DNA from: Ruminococcus sp.
GTDB lineage: Bacteria > Bacillota > Clostridia > Oscillospirales > Ruminococcaceae
Length of the DNA: 52,478 bases
Assembly: GCA_017475555.1 (NCBI GenBank)
Contig: JAFVFL010000040.1
Span: 1 to 52,478 of the forward strand
Reading direction: 5' to 3'
A program made the position numbers and the translations under genes. Shown here piece by piece: positions 36,872 to 44,675 of the stretch (position 1 is the first letter of the stretch; every line of letters begins with the position of its first letter). The notes beneath the pieces were generated by a model. The model was not told where the DNA came from and did not search any database. It was given only the letters and a program-made list of their open reading frames with translations.

Positions 36872-37080
36872 TGTTATTGTCGGGGGCAACCTTTCTGAAG
36901 AAAGGTTCTCCCCCGTACCCCCTTCCAAAGACTTTTAATTAAAATCCCCGGATAGGGCACTCCGGCATATTCAGACCGGTAATCACTTGCGTGCCCTATC
37001 CGGGGATTTTAGCTGAAAGTTTTAGGAAAGGAGTTTGAGGGATAACCCTTTTTCAAAAGGGTTTCCCTCAACAATACATA
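36872..37080. repeat. Palindromic intergenic element (possible MITE/REP-like)
   Basis: The intergenic stretch 36763-37104 contains a near-symmetrical element. Its core is a perfect 21-base inverted repeat (36940-36960 with 36991-37011), centred on CCGG-N10-CCGG. Each outer flank has its own hairpin: AACCTTTCT-GA-AGAAAGGTT on the left, AACCCTTTT/AAAAGGGTT on the right, and the outer 60 bases are imperfect reverse complements of each other. No gene is present in it. Confidence 0.6.
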
Positions 37081-37104
37081 CAAGTAGCTTGGAATGCAGT
37101 GGTT

Positions 37105-38574
37105 TTACTCGATGGTGAAGAGGTTCTGACCGTCGGTGATAGTATAGCCGGCGTGGTAATTGCCGTCGACATCTATACCGAACTCACAGCCGTTATAAAG
37201 CTCCGGTGAGAGCACCATTACCGCTCTGTAGGCACTTTGCGGGCTGAATGTTATCTGCTCTGTGCCGTTGATGAAAATACCGAGGCTTCCGCCGGCTGAG
37301 CCGCTTGCAGCGAGTGAAGCGACAGCGTATGGGTAATCTGAATAGGTAGGAGCTGTTACAGAGTTTCCGGCAGCATAGACATAGCCGCCCGTATAGGTGA
37401 ACACTCCGCCTGCATAAATGGAGCACTTCTCCTCCTTAGTACCTCCTGATACTACGATAGTTCCGCCGTTTATATTGACAGTACCCTTTGATTTTATGCC
37501 GTTCGTGCCGCCCATTATCGTAAGGTCGCCGCCGTTGATGGTAACATCATCGTGGGCAAGTATACCCGATTTCACGGAATTTATCACATATGTAGCACTT
37601 CCGTCGATTATTATATCATCATCGCTCGCAAGTCCGTGTCTGTTTCCGGCATTGACCTCAAGATATCCCGAGCCCTTGAGCCGGAGAGTATCATTCGAGA
37701 AGATAACGCCGTCATATATCTTGTCCTTTGCGGTATCGCTCAGGTAGTTGTAGGTGCCCTCCTGTATCTCGACAGTACACTTTTTCGCTTCTGCGATAAA
37801 TATTGCCGGACCGCTGTTGCAGGTGAGGTCAACTCCCGCAAGAATGACCTTTACCTTCTCCTCGGCTGCTGTGCTGACGTATATCTGTCCGTCTGAGGAC
37901 GAGCCGTAGAAAATATAGTCTCCGCCGGCTGTGATGACGGCAGTATTGCCCTGCACCTCAACGTTGCTGCCGGTGACCTCAGGTGAACCGGAGAACGTTA
38001 TCTCTGCGGTATACTCCGGCTCCTCAGCCTGAGCCTCTGTCGGAGCCTCAGTCGGGGCTTCTGTAGGAGCTTCGGCGGGAGTATCGGACGGAGCAGCTGT
38101 ACCTCCTGACGAAGAAGAGCCGCCCTGCTGGGCTGTGCTGCCGCCGGAATTTCCGGAGCTGCTGCCTGTACCGGAGGAGCTGCCGGAATTACCTGTATCC
38201 GATGTACCTGAGCTGCTGCCGGTCTTGCTGCCGCCCGACTTAGTGCCGGAGGAGCCTGCGGTAGTCTCTGTGCTGTTCTTGCCGCCGCTCTTTGCAGCTG
38301 TAGTCTCCGACTCCTCAGCAGCTGTTGTCTTTGCGGACTTCTTATCATCAGACTTGTCGGACTTGCTTGTTTTGCCCGTCTTGCCGGTATCCTCAGAATT
38401 TTCGTCATCCCCGGCAGCCTCAGTTGTTTCCTCTGCTTCCGTCTTTACCGTGTCGCTTGTCTTTGCAGCAGCCGTTTCCGATGAGCTGCCGCCTGTCTCG
38501 TCCTTGCCGCATGAAGCAGTCCCTGCAAGTAGCACCGCCGCTGATATTATAGCTAATAATCTTCTGTAATTCAT
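37105..38574 (-). CDS. Cthe_2159-like carbohydrate-binding beta-helix lipoprotein
   Basis: A 489-residue lipoprotein with the lipobox AGTASC. Residues of about 30-190 form a Ser/Thr/Gly/Glu-rich linker. The C-terminal 300 residues contain beta-helix-like coils (GPAIFIAEAKKCTVEIQEG; LKGSGYLEVNAGNRHGLASD; INGGDLTIMGGTNGIKSK), the pattern of the Cthe_2159/PF14262 family, some of which bind cellulose or acidic sugars. Strong site AAGGAGAATCTAT before the ATG. It is the third gene of a VTC-DUF4956 operon, an association known from other Clostridia. Confidence 0.82.
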   Translation of the reverse strand: MNYRRLLAIISAAVLLAGTASCGKDETGGSSSETAAAKTSDTVKTEAEETTEAAGDDENSEDTGKTGKTSKSDKSDDKKSAKTTAAEESETTAAKSGGKNSTETTAGSSGTKSGGSKTGSSSGTSDTGNSGSSSGTGSSSGNSGGSTAQQGGSSSSGGTAAPSDTPAEAPTEAPTEAPTEAQAEEPEYTAEITFSGSPEVTGSNVEVQGNTAVITAGGDYIFYGSSSDGQIYVSTAAEEKVKVILAGVDLTCNSGPAIFIAEAKKCTVEIQEGTYNYLSDTAKDKIYDGVIFSNDTLRLKGSGYLEVNAGNRHGLASDDDIIIDGSATYVINSVKSGILAHDDVTINGGDLTIMGGTNGIKSKGTVNINGGTIVVSGGTKEEKCSIYAGGVFTYTGGYVYAAGNSVTAPTYSDYPYAVASLAASGSAGGSLGIFINGTEQITFSPQSAYRAVMVLSPELYNGCEFGIDVDGNYHAGYTITDGQNLFTIE

Positions 38575-38607
38575 ATAGATTCTCCTTATTTAATATATGG
38601 AAATTGC

Positions 38608-38629
38608 CAGACCCAGCCTAAAGGGTCTG
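38608..38629 (-). promoter_or_regulatory. Intercistronic hairpin before the beta-helix lipoprotein
   Basis: A seven-pair stem (CAGACCC / GGGTCTG) within a longer imperfect stem, in the 104 bases between the DUF4956 stop and the lipoprotein start. No U-run, so more likely a processing or stability element than a terminator. Confidence 0.45.
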
Positions 38630-38678
38630 ACAGCTTCCAAAAGAGGGGGTATAAATGAGAGGGGAAATCTTTCGCAGA

Positions 38679-39434
38679 TCAGTTCTCGTAGATCTTGTCG
38701 TCGTACTTGAAGAACACGAGATTGATAGTCATGTTGCCATTGAGAGCTCTCAGCTCGTCAATGAACTTCTTCTGGTCTATAGTATCATTTACGTCAACGC
38801 TGTAGATAAGCTCGAACAGTGTGCCGAAATTAGTTGTCTTTACTCTTCTGAGCTTGTGGAACTCAGTGTACTTGTTGAGGACAGGCTCGAATACGCCCTG
38901 ATAATCGAGGTTCTCCGGAATAGCAATCTTGAGGGTCATATGTCTCTTCTTGTTGCCGCCGAAGTCGATCTCGTTGAGAACGACCATTACAACGCCGAGA
39001 ACTATGAAGAAGACTATCGCATATCCTATGTAGCCGATACCGCAGGCAACTCCTGCACCCATTGCATAGAACACATACGCAATATCTCTCGGGTCACCGG
39101 CGACGCTCCTGAATCTGACGAGCGTGAATGCTCCGGCGAGGGTAAGTGCTCCGGCGGTCGAGTTGATGAGGAGGAGGATAAGTGCGATTATTGTCGGGAG
39201 CATTATCATTGTGATGACGTAGCTCTGTGAGTAGCCCTCCTTGCGGTGGGTAAGCATATAGATGACGCTGATGAGTATTCCTATCACAAGTGCTGCACCT
39301 ACGCAGAGGAAGAATTCAGCAGGCTTTATCTCCACGATAGATGAGCTGCTTGATGAGCTGCCGGTGAAGATATCGGTCACGTCGCTGTCGTAATACTTAG
39401 AAAGTACATTCGAGAAAAATCCATTTTCAAACAT
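38679..39434 (-). CDS. DUF4956 membrane protein
   Basis: A 251-residue protein. The ATG at 39434 follows CAGGAG and overlaps the end of the VTC gene region; a GTG four codons earlier is possible. Three or four helices (about 40-160) include TLAGAFTLVRFRS, diagnostic of DUF4956. The C-terminal cytoplasmic part is a ferredoxin-like fold (LKIAIPENLDYQGVFEPVL; TTNFGTLFELIYSVDV). It is nearly always next to a VTC-domain protein, and the two are thought to work together in the membrane. Confidence 0.88.
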   Translation of the reverse strand: MFENGFFSNVLSKYYDSDVTDIFTGSSSSSSSIVEIKPAEFFLCVGAALVIGILISVIYMLTHRKEGYSQSYVITMIMLPTIIALILLLINSTAGALTLAGAFTLVRFRSVAGDPRDIAYVFYAMGAGVACGIGYIGYAIVFFIVLGVVMVVLNEIDFGGNKKRHMTLKIAIPENLDYQGVFEPVLNKYTEFHKLRRVKTTNFGTLFELIYSVDVNDTIDQKKFIDELRALNGNMTINLVFFKYDDKIYEN

Positions 39435-39438
39435 TGTT

Positions 39439-40230
39439 TCATACACTCCTGTTCATTAATATACGGTCGTTGCTCATGGTTATGCCGGAAATATAGATAC
39501 GCTTGCTGGCTTCAGCCTGCTCTCTCACGAAGCTTGTGTAGGCTCTGCCGTACTTTGAGAAGCTTATCTTGTAGATCTTGAGCTCTGAGAGCTTCTCTAC
39601 GAGCCAGTCGGGCATTGCATTGCCGACCTTTACCTCCATGAGTCTCTGATCCTCACGGATTATCTGATTGCCGTAGCTCTCCATATCAAGGCGGAGGTCG
39701 AAGCGTCTCTCAGTTATCTTTCTGTCGAAGGTAAGACGGAAGTCACCGTTGTCCTTTCCGAAGAAAGCCTCTCTCTGGTAGCTTATGTACTGCTTGGGAG
39801 CTACCGGGTAATGGTCGAGGAAAACGTCGAGCTCACGGAATACCTGCTCCGTGATGTACTTTGTAGCCTCAGGCTTCTGGCGTGTAGCGAAGTATTCATC
39901 AGACTCCTCAAGCGTCATTGAAACTCTTCTCTTGGTAACGATACCGCCGATCTTCTTCTTCATCTCAAGGAATACGAGGTCTGACGGTGCAGCCGGAGAG
40001 TAGTAGCTTCTGAGTCTGAGCTTCTCCTTGTAGTAGGGCTTTGCGAGGGACTCTCTGATAAGGAAGTCGTCCGGCGTATCGTAGTAGATGTTGTATATAC
40101 CGTACTCCTTGCCGCCTACGCAGAACTTATCAGGATTCATGTACTGGGGGATAGCCTTCATAAGGCCCTCATACTGGTTCATATCGAGCAGGAACTTAAC
40201 TTCTTTTCTTGCAAATGTATTTATAGCCAT
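39439..40230 (-). CDS. VTC-domain protein (polyphosphate polymerase-like)
   Basis: A 263-residue protein of the CYTH/TTM superfamily. Basic and acidic tunnel residues are visible in RKEVKFLL, REKLRLRSY-like KEKLRLRSY, FLEMKKKIGGIVTKRR, KQYISYQREAF, LTFDRKI and MEVKVGN. In yeast this domain makes polyphosphate; activity of bacterial copies beside DUF4956 is not established. Only a weak ribosome site (CCGGAATGAT) precedes the ATG. It is the first gene of the operon. Confidence 0.85.
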   Translation of the reverse strand: MAINTFARKEVKFLLDMNQYEGLMKAIPQYMNPDKFCVGGKEYGIYNIYYDTPDDFLIRESLAKPYYKEKLRLRSYYSPAAPSDLVFLEMKKKIGGIVTKRRVSMTLEESDEYFATRQKPEATKYITEQVFRELDVFLDHYPVAPKQYISYQREAFFGKDNGDFRLTFDRKITERRFDLRLDMESYGNQIIREDQRLMEVKVGNAMPDWLVEKLSELKIYKISFSKYGRAYTSFVREQAEASKRIYISGITMSNDRILMNRSV

Positions 40231-40426
40231 ATCATTCCGGTCACGGGAGTTTCTTTACTGCCGCTCCGGTCTCAGCTCCTTTCGTTGTTTTCTGATGTTA
40301 TTATAATGCCGCTCTCTTAAAATAATCTTAAAGTTTCTGAAAGTTTTTAAAATTTTCCAAAAAAATTTCACGGACAAAAATGATCCCGGTACATAGGGTA
40401 TATGTACCGGGTCTGTCATACCAGTA

Positions 40427-41683
40427 TCATTCACACAGGCTCTTACGCATGAGTGCAAGGTCAAATGTATCGTGCCGTCCGTCGGAGTTCATATCATAGA
40501 GTATCCTCTCCTGCACGGTCAGCTCTGTATCGCAGCCGAGGAGCATACGGCTCAGCTTTACAAGGTCGGCGACCTTTACAGTCTCCGGTGTCTCAGGAGC
40601 TGTTGTCACAGCCGTGGTCTCCGTGACAGCTGCTGTAGTCGTTTCAGGCGGTGCAGATGTCGTTGCAGCTGTAGTTGTTGTCGTTGCAGCTGATGTCTCC
40701 GTTGTGGAGGTGGTAGTTGCAGCCGTTGTAGTTGTCGTCGTTGCGGAAGTGGTCGTCGCAGTCGTTGTAGTCGTTGTGGTCGTTGTAGTCGTTGTCTCTG
40801 CCGTGGTGGTGGTCGTTACCGGTACAGGCTGACCTCCGGAAAGATAGCCGTCAAGCACCTCCGTCCAGTATGCTCCCATCGCCTTATAGCCGGTATTGTT
40901 CGGGTGAACGCCGTCACCGAGCTGAGAAGCAACATCAGTTATGGCAGAATTTACATTCGCAAAGCGTACATTCCTGCCTGTCCCGGCTATGCTGTTCACG
41001 GTATCCCTGACCGTCAGATTGTAGCTGTCCACAGCCGCCCTTACGTTCACCTCTACCTCCTCATCGCTGTAAAACGTCTGCCAGTCTGAGGTGTGTCTGT
41101 AATTGCCGAACCAGTCATAAACGTCGCTGCGGTTCGGGTCAAGATACGGGATAGTTGTGACAAAGAGCGTTGAATCCTCCGGGATATTATCGAGGATATA
41201 GGTTATCAGCGTGCTGAGACGCTCCCCTGCACTGTCAAGCTCATGGTTGTCGATAACGTCATTCGTGCCGATCTGGAGAGTTACGATATCCGGAGCTGTT
41301 GAAAGGCAGCCGGTGGACTGGAGGGTTTCAAGTATACCGCTCCTGCCGCTGTACTCCTTTATCGCATAGCCGCTGTAGCCTGTATTCTCGTCATCATACT
41401 CAAACGTCTCCCCTGTCTCCTCATCAGTATAGCTCGGCGTCCAGCCGCCGCCCTTTGCACCGACCATATCTATCGTATAGCCGAGCTGAGTGAGGTTGTG
41501 GAAGATGAATTTTCTGTACGAGCCGCCGACTCCGTAGCCGTCAGTGATAGAGTCGCCGATACACATTATCTTTACAGTATCGGCACTGCCGGAGCCTTCC
41601 TCGGCACTGGACTGAAAGAATACTGAGCTGACAGATACAGCTGCCAGAGCTGCCGCCGCAGTCAGTGAAAATAATTTTCTCAT
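40427..41683 (-). CDS. SGNH/GDSL esterase with Thr-rich linker and degenerate dockerin
   Basis: A 418-residue exported enzyme. The start is the ATG at 41683 (MRKLFSLTAAA) after GGAGGTGCTTATAT. The signal peptide ends near SSAEEG. SGNH blocks are CIGDSITDGYGVGG, LQIGTNDV and DGVHPNNTGYKAM, as in CE3-like acetylxylan esterases. A Thr-rich linker (about 275-360) leads to a C-terminal dockerin-like region (VKVADLVKLSRMLLG ... DMNSDGRHDTFDLALMRKSL). Only the second calcium loop (DMNSDGRHD) is complete. Role inferred: deacetylation of plant polysaccharides, perhaps on a cellulosome. Confidence 0.87.
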   Translation of the reverse strand: MRKLFSLTAAAALAAVSVSSVFFQSSAEEGSGSADTVKIMCIGDSITDGYGVGGSYRKFIFHNLTQLGYTIDMVGAKGGGWTPSYTDEETGETFEYDDENTGYSGYAIKEYSGRSGILETLQSTGCLSTAPDIVTLQIGTNDVIDNHELDSAGERLSTLITYILDNIPEDSTLFVTTIPYLDPNRSDVYDWFGNYRHTSDWQTFYSDEEVEVNVRAAVDSYNLTVRDTVNSIAGTGRNVRFANVNSAITDVASQLGDGVHPNNTGYKAMGAYWTEVLDGYLSGGQPVPVTTTTTAETTTTTTTTTTTTATTTSATTTTTTAATTTSTTETSAATTTTTAATTSAPPETTTAAVTETTAVTTAPETPETVKVADLVKLSRMLLGCDTELTVQERILYDMNSDGRHDTFDLALMRKSLCE

Positions 41684-41727
41684 ATATAAGCACCTCCGCA
41701 AAGGGTAAATATTTCTTCTTATACATA

Positions 41728-41756
41728 ATAATAACACAGTCTGATCTATTTGTCAA
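41728..41756 (-). promoter_or_regulatory. Promoter of the SGNH esterase gene
   Basis: Minus-strand TTGACA (41751-41756), a 17-base spacer and TATTAT (41728-41733). An inverted repeat TCTGAT-N10-ATCAGA (41740-41761) covers the -35 box and may be an operator. Confidence 0.7.
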
Positions 41757-41800
41757 TCAGATTTTGGTAACGCAAAGCAATTTTACAAGCTGTACCCTGT

Positions 41801-42076
41801 GCAGAAGCAGGAGCTATGACGGGTATGACGGGTTATACCTATAGTACATGAAAAAAATCACTTTAGTATAATAAAGTATAAAAATAATATAGTATATAGA
41901 AAACTATTCATACCCGTCATGACCCGTCATATTCACCACAGCAGAAGCAGGAGCTGTGACGGGTGTGACGGCATTTTCTATACTCTTATATTTTTATATA
42001 CTTTACTATACTGAATCATATTTTTTCATGTACATATAGTAATACCCGTCACACCCGTCACACTCACCACAGCTGA
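41801..42076. repeat. Twin AT-rich palindromic elements in opposite orientation
   Basis: Two units, A (41801-41940) and B (41941-42076). Both begin GCAGAAGCAGGAGCT(A/G)TGACG and end (T/C)ATTCACCACAGC or similar. Each has terminal inverted repeats of TGACGGGT(A/G)TGACGG (41817-41833 with 41912-41929; 41957-41971 with 42044-42060). The AT-rich cores of A and B are reverse complements of one another (shared blocks such as GTACATGAAAAAA and TAAAGTATA). No gene lies in 41761-42119. Confidence 0.75.
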
Positions 42077-42164
42077 CGCTCTCTGTGTGCAGTGACCGGT
42101 TTTCAGAACAGAGCATATTATGATATGTACCGCAATTGCTGTACTGAGCCTCCGGAGTGAGGTG

Positions 42165-42398
42165 ATGATGATGAACAGATGTATAGCTGAGCTGCCGTCC
42201 TACACTCTTGCGTCAAAGGCTGAGCGGCTGCTCCGTGCAAGGGGCATAAGGTGCAGACTGAGAAGGCGTGAGAATACAGCTGAGGGCTGCGGCTGGGATC
42301 TCGAAATAGCTTCAGACCGCCGCTCCGCCTGCCGGAACGCCTTTGCCGTTCTCGACAGGTACGATATCCCATACAGGGTCGGCGGAGACTCACCATGA
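42165..42398 (+). CDS. DUF3343 small protein (putative S/Se carrier)
   Basis: A 77-residue protein. The chosen ATG (42165) is seven bases after GGAG; two further ATG codons follow at once (MMMNRC). It contains ELPSYTLASKAERLLRARGI and LDRYDIPYRV, the DUF3343 pattern. Its stop overlaps the start of the cysteine desulfurase gene by four bases (ATGA), so the two are coupled. In the family such proteins are proposed to carry sulfur or selenium from a desulfurase. Here the characteristic Cys residues are C6, C24 and others, with no certain role. Confidence 0.75.
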   Translation: MMMNRCIAELPSYTLASKAERLLRARGIRCRLRRRENTAEGCGWDLEIASDRRSACRNAFAVLDRYDIPYRVGGDSP

Positions 42399-43549
42399 TG
42401 ATAAACTTTGACAACGCCGCAACTACCTTCCCGAAGCCTGCTACCGTCAGGTATGCTGCGGCAAATGCGACAGAAAGGTACGGAAATGCCGGACGTGGCG
42501 GACACGCGCTCTCCCAGTCCGGGTCAGAAATGATATACTCCGTCCGGGAAACGATAGGCGGAATGTTCGGTGCAGAGCCTGAAAACACCGTCCTGACCCT
42601 CAACTGCACCCACTCGCTGAATATGGCGATAAAGGGTATCATGCACGGCGGAGGACATCTTCTGATAAGCTCTATGGAGCACAATGCCTCCGCACGGCCT
42701 GCTGCTGCAATGGCGGCTGAGGGCAGGATATCGCTCTCGGTATTTGACGTTTCACCCGATATGCAGCAGACGACAGAAAACCTCCGGGCTGCACTGAGAA
42801 GCAACACAAGGGCTGTTGTATGCACACTTGCTTCAAATGTCACAGGACTGGTGCTGCCGTGGCGTGAGATAGGCGATATCTGTGCAAAAAGAGGTATCTG
42901 CTTCATTGCTGACGGGGCTCAGACGTGCGGGATAAAGGAGATAAGGCTGAGCGACGGGATAAATATTCTTTGCAGCTCCGGTCACAAGGGACTTTACGGG
43001 CTGACCGGTACGGGATTTCTGCTGTCTGACGGGGCGTTCCCGATACACCCGGTCATTGAGGGCGGTACAGGCACTAACTCTTCAAGCCTTTCCCAGCCGG
43101 AGCTTCTGCCGGAATCGCTCGAAAGCGGCACTCTTAATATTATCGGGGCAGCAACGCTGAAGGCAGGAGCTGAGTTCGTAAAAAGCAGAGGCATTGACAA
43201 TATCCTTGCACACGAGGACAGGATATGCCGCCGCTTCATCTCGGAGCTTTCGCAGGACAGCAGGATAACGATATACCGCCCGTCCGGCGCGGACTGCGTA
43301 CCTGTGGTATCGTTCAATATCAGCGGGATACCGCCCGAAAGAGCTGCCGGATATCTCTCTGACAGGGGCTACTGTCTGAGGGCAGGGCTGCACTGTGCTC
43401 CCCTCGCCCACCGGACTATCGGCACTCTCGGCAGCGGTGTGCCCGTGACAGGGACTATCCGCTTCTCACCGTCAGTATTCAGCCGTGAGGAGGACGCTGT
43501 AAGGCTTGCACGTGTCATTAGGGGCATGAAGCCCGGCGGAGATAAATAA
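42395..43549 (+). CDS. Cysteine desulfurase family protein (class V aminotransferase)
   Basis: A 384-residue PLP enzyme. The PLP Lys198 is in SSGHKGLYG, the catalytic Cys334 in RAGLHCAPLAH, and the substrate-binding start is FDNAATTFPKP. HCAPLAH marks the EF2568-type subfamily, which often pairs with DUF3343. It releases sulfur (or selenium) from cysteine (or selenocysteine) as a persulfide. Context suggests delivery to the small partner just upstream. No selenium gene (selD, yqeB) is visible in the window. Confidence 0.9.
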   Translation: MMINFDNAATTFPKPATVRYAAANATERYGNAGRGGHALSQSGSEMIYSVRETIGGMFGAEPENTVLTLNCTHSLNMAIKGIMHGGGHLLISSMEHNASARPAAAMAAEGRISLSVFDVSPDMQQTTENLRAALRSNTRAVVCTLASNVTGLVLPWREIGDICAKRGICFIADGAQTCGIKEIRLSDGINILCSSGHKGLYGLTGTGFLLSDGAFPIHPVIEGGTGTNSSSLSQPELLPESLESGTLNIIGAATLKAGAEFVKSRGIDNILAHEDRICRRFISELSQDSRITIYRPSGADCVPVVSFNISGIPPERAAGYLSDRGYCLRAGLHCAPLAHRTIGTLGSGVPVTGTIRFSPSVFSREEDAVRLARVIRGMKPGGDK

Positions 43550-43583
43550 TTTCGGGAAATTCACAGAAAACTATTGAAATAAT

Positions 43584-43611
43584 TTCAATTTGTGGTACAA
43601 TAATATATGTG
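43584..43611 (+). promoter_or_regulatory. Promoter and structured leader of cdaA
   Basis: TTGAAA, a 16-base spacer and TACAAT (about 43584-43611), the -35 box forming part of TTGAAATAATTTCAA. The leader to 43790 is GC-rich and contains hairpins, for example ACCGGA...TCCGGT near 43680-43705 and CCCGGC-TCAGT-GCCGGG near 43728-43745. No known riboswitch core was recognised. Confidence 0.5.
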
Positions 43612-43790
43612 GGGTATTTCCCCGGTCGGAGACTACAGTACGGCAGCTGTGTACTCCTGGAAATTTATCGGCGGCATAATACCGGAGCTTTTATATGTCC
43701 GGTGTCTGCCGCCTGCTGAAGCAGTCTCCCGGCTCAGTGCCGGGCGGCTGCAATATACAGAGCAAAGAAAAGAAGGTGAGCCGACCGTAT

Positions 43791-44675
43791 ATGTCAACAT
43801 CCCACGATATTAAATATGCCTTTTTCAGCATTATAAGCACCCTCGGCTTCAGGGACATTGTAGATATCCTCATTCTTGCATACATAATCTATCTTCTGAT
43901 AAAGCTCATCAGGGAGACAAGAGCCGGGCAGCTCGTCAAGGGTATCCTTCTGCTCGTTGCAGGCTATTTCATCAGCTCGTTCATGCAGCTGACGGTCATA
44001 AAATATATTCTCGCAAAAACACTCGATATCGGTCTTATCGCCTGCCTGATACTCTTCCAGCCAGAGCTGCGGCGTGCCCTTGAAAAGTTCGGCAGCACAA
44101 AGCTCGGCACACGGCTTTTCGGTATAGGACAAAGCTCAGATGATGTGAAGCAGCGGTGGCACGAGGCGATAGAGGTCATCTGCGACAGCTGCGTTGAGCT
44201 TTCCGCTTCGTGTACGGGAGCACTCATAGTCATAGAGCGTCAGGTGCGGCTCGGTGAGCAGATAGAATCCGGAACGATAATGAACGCCATACCAAGCAAG
44301 GAGACGTTCGGCAATATCTTCTACCCCAAAACTCCCCTCCACGACGGAGCTGTGATAATGAGAGACGGGATAATACACGCCGCAGCGTGCTATCTCCCCC
44401 GTCCGCAGTCAGACCTCGGTATAGACAAGAACTTAGGCTCACGGCACCGTGCGGCGATAGGCATGAGCGAAAACTCCGATGCTGTGATAATAGTCGTCTC
44501 AGAGGAGACAGGTCAGATATCTATAGCTATGAACGGCGTCCTCACAAGGGATTATACCCGTGAGAAGCTCAAGACCCTGCTCGAAGCCGAGATATTTGAC
44601 GACGGCACAGAGGTATTACCGACAGCCGGAAAAAGATTCATCTCCTCCCTGTTCGGAAAGGGGGACAAGAAATGA
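43791..44675 (+). CDS. cdaA: Diadenylate cyclase CdaA
   Basis: A 294-residue membrane enzyme that makes c-di-AMP from two ATP. Three helices lie within residues 10-90. The DAC domain has the motifs DGA (PLHDGAVIM, 185-187) and RHR (GSRHRAAIG, 218-220). The start chosen is the ATG at 43791 (MSTSHDIKYAF); a GTG at 43776 after AAAGAAAAGAAG is also possible. Its stop overlaps the cdaR start (ATGA). Confidence 0.93.
   Translation: MSTSHDIKYAFFSIISTLGFRDIVDILILAYIIYLLIKLIRETRAGQLVKGILLLVAGYFISSFMQLTVIKYILAKTLDIGLIACLILFQPELRRALEKFGSTKLGTRLFGIGQSSDDVKQRWHEAIEVICDSCVELSASCTGALIVIERQVRLGEQIESGTIMNAIPSKETFGNIFYPKTPLHDGAVIMRDGIIHAAACYLPRPQSDLGIDKNLGSRHRAAIGMSENSDAVIIVVSEETGQISIAMNGVLTRDYTREKLKTLLEAEIFDDGTEVLPTAGKRFISSLFGKGDKK

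Noticed and set aside
43612..43790. c-di-AMP (ydaO) riboswitch before cdaA
   Set aside because: The conserved core of that riboswitch could not be recognised; only generic hairpins are visible.
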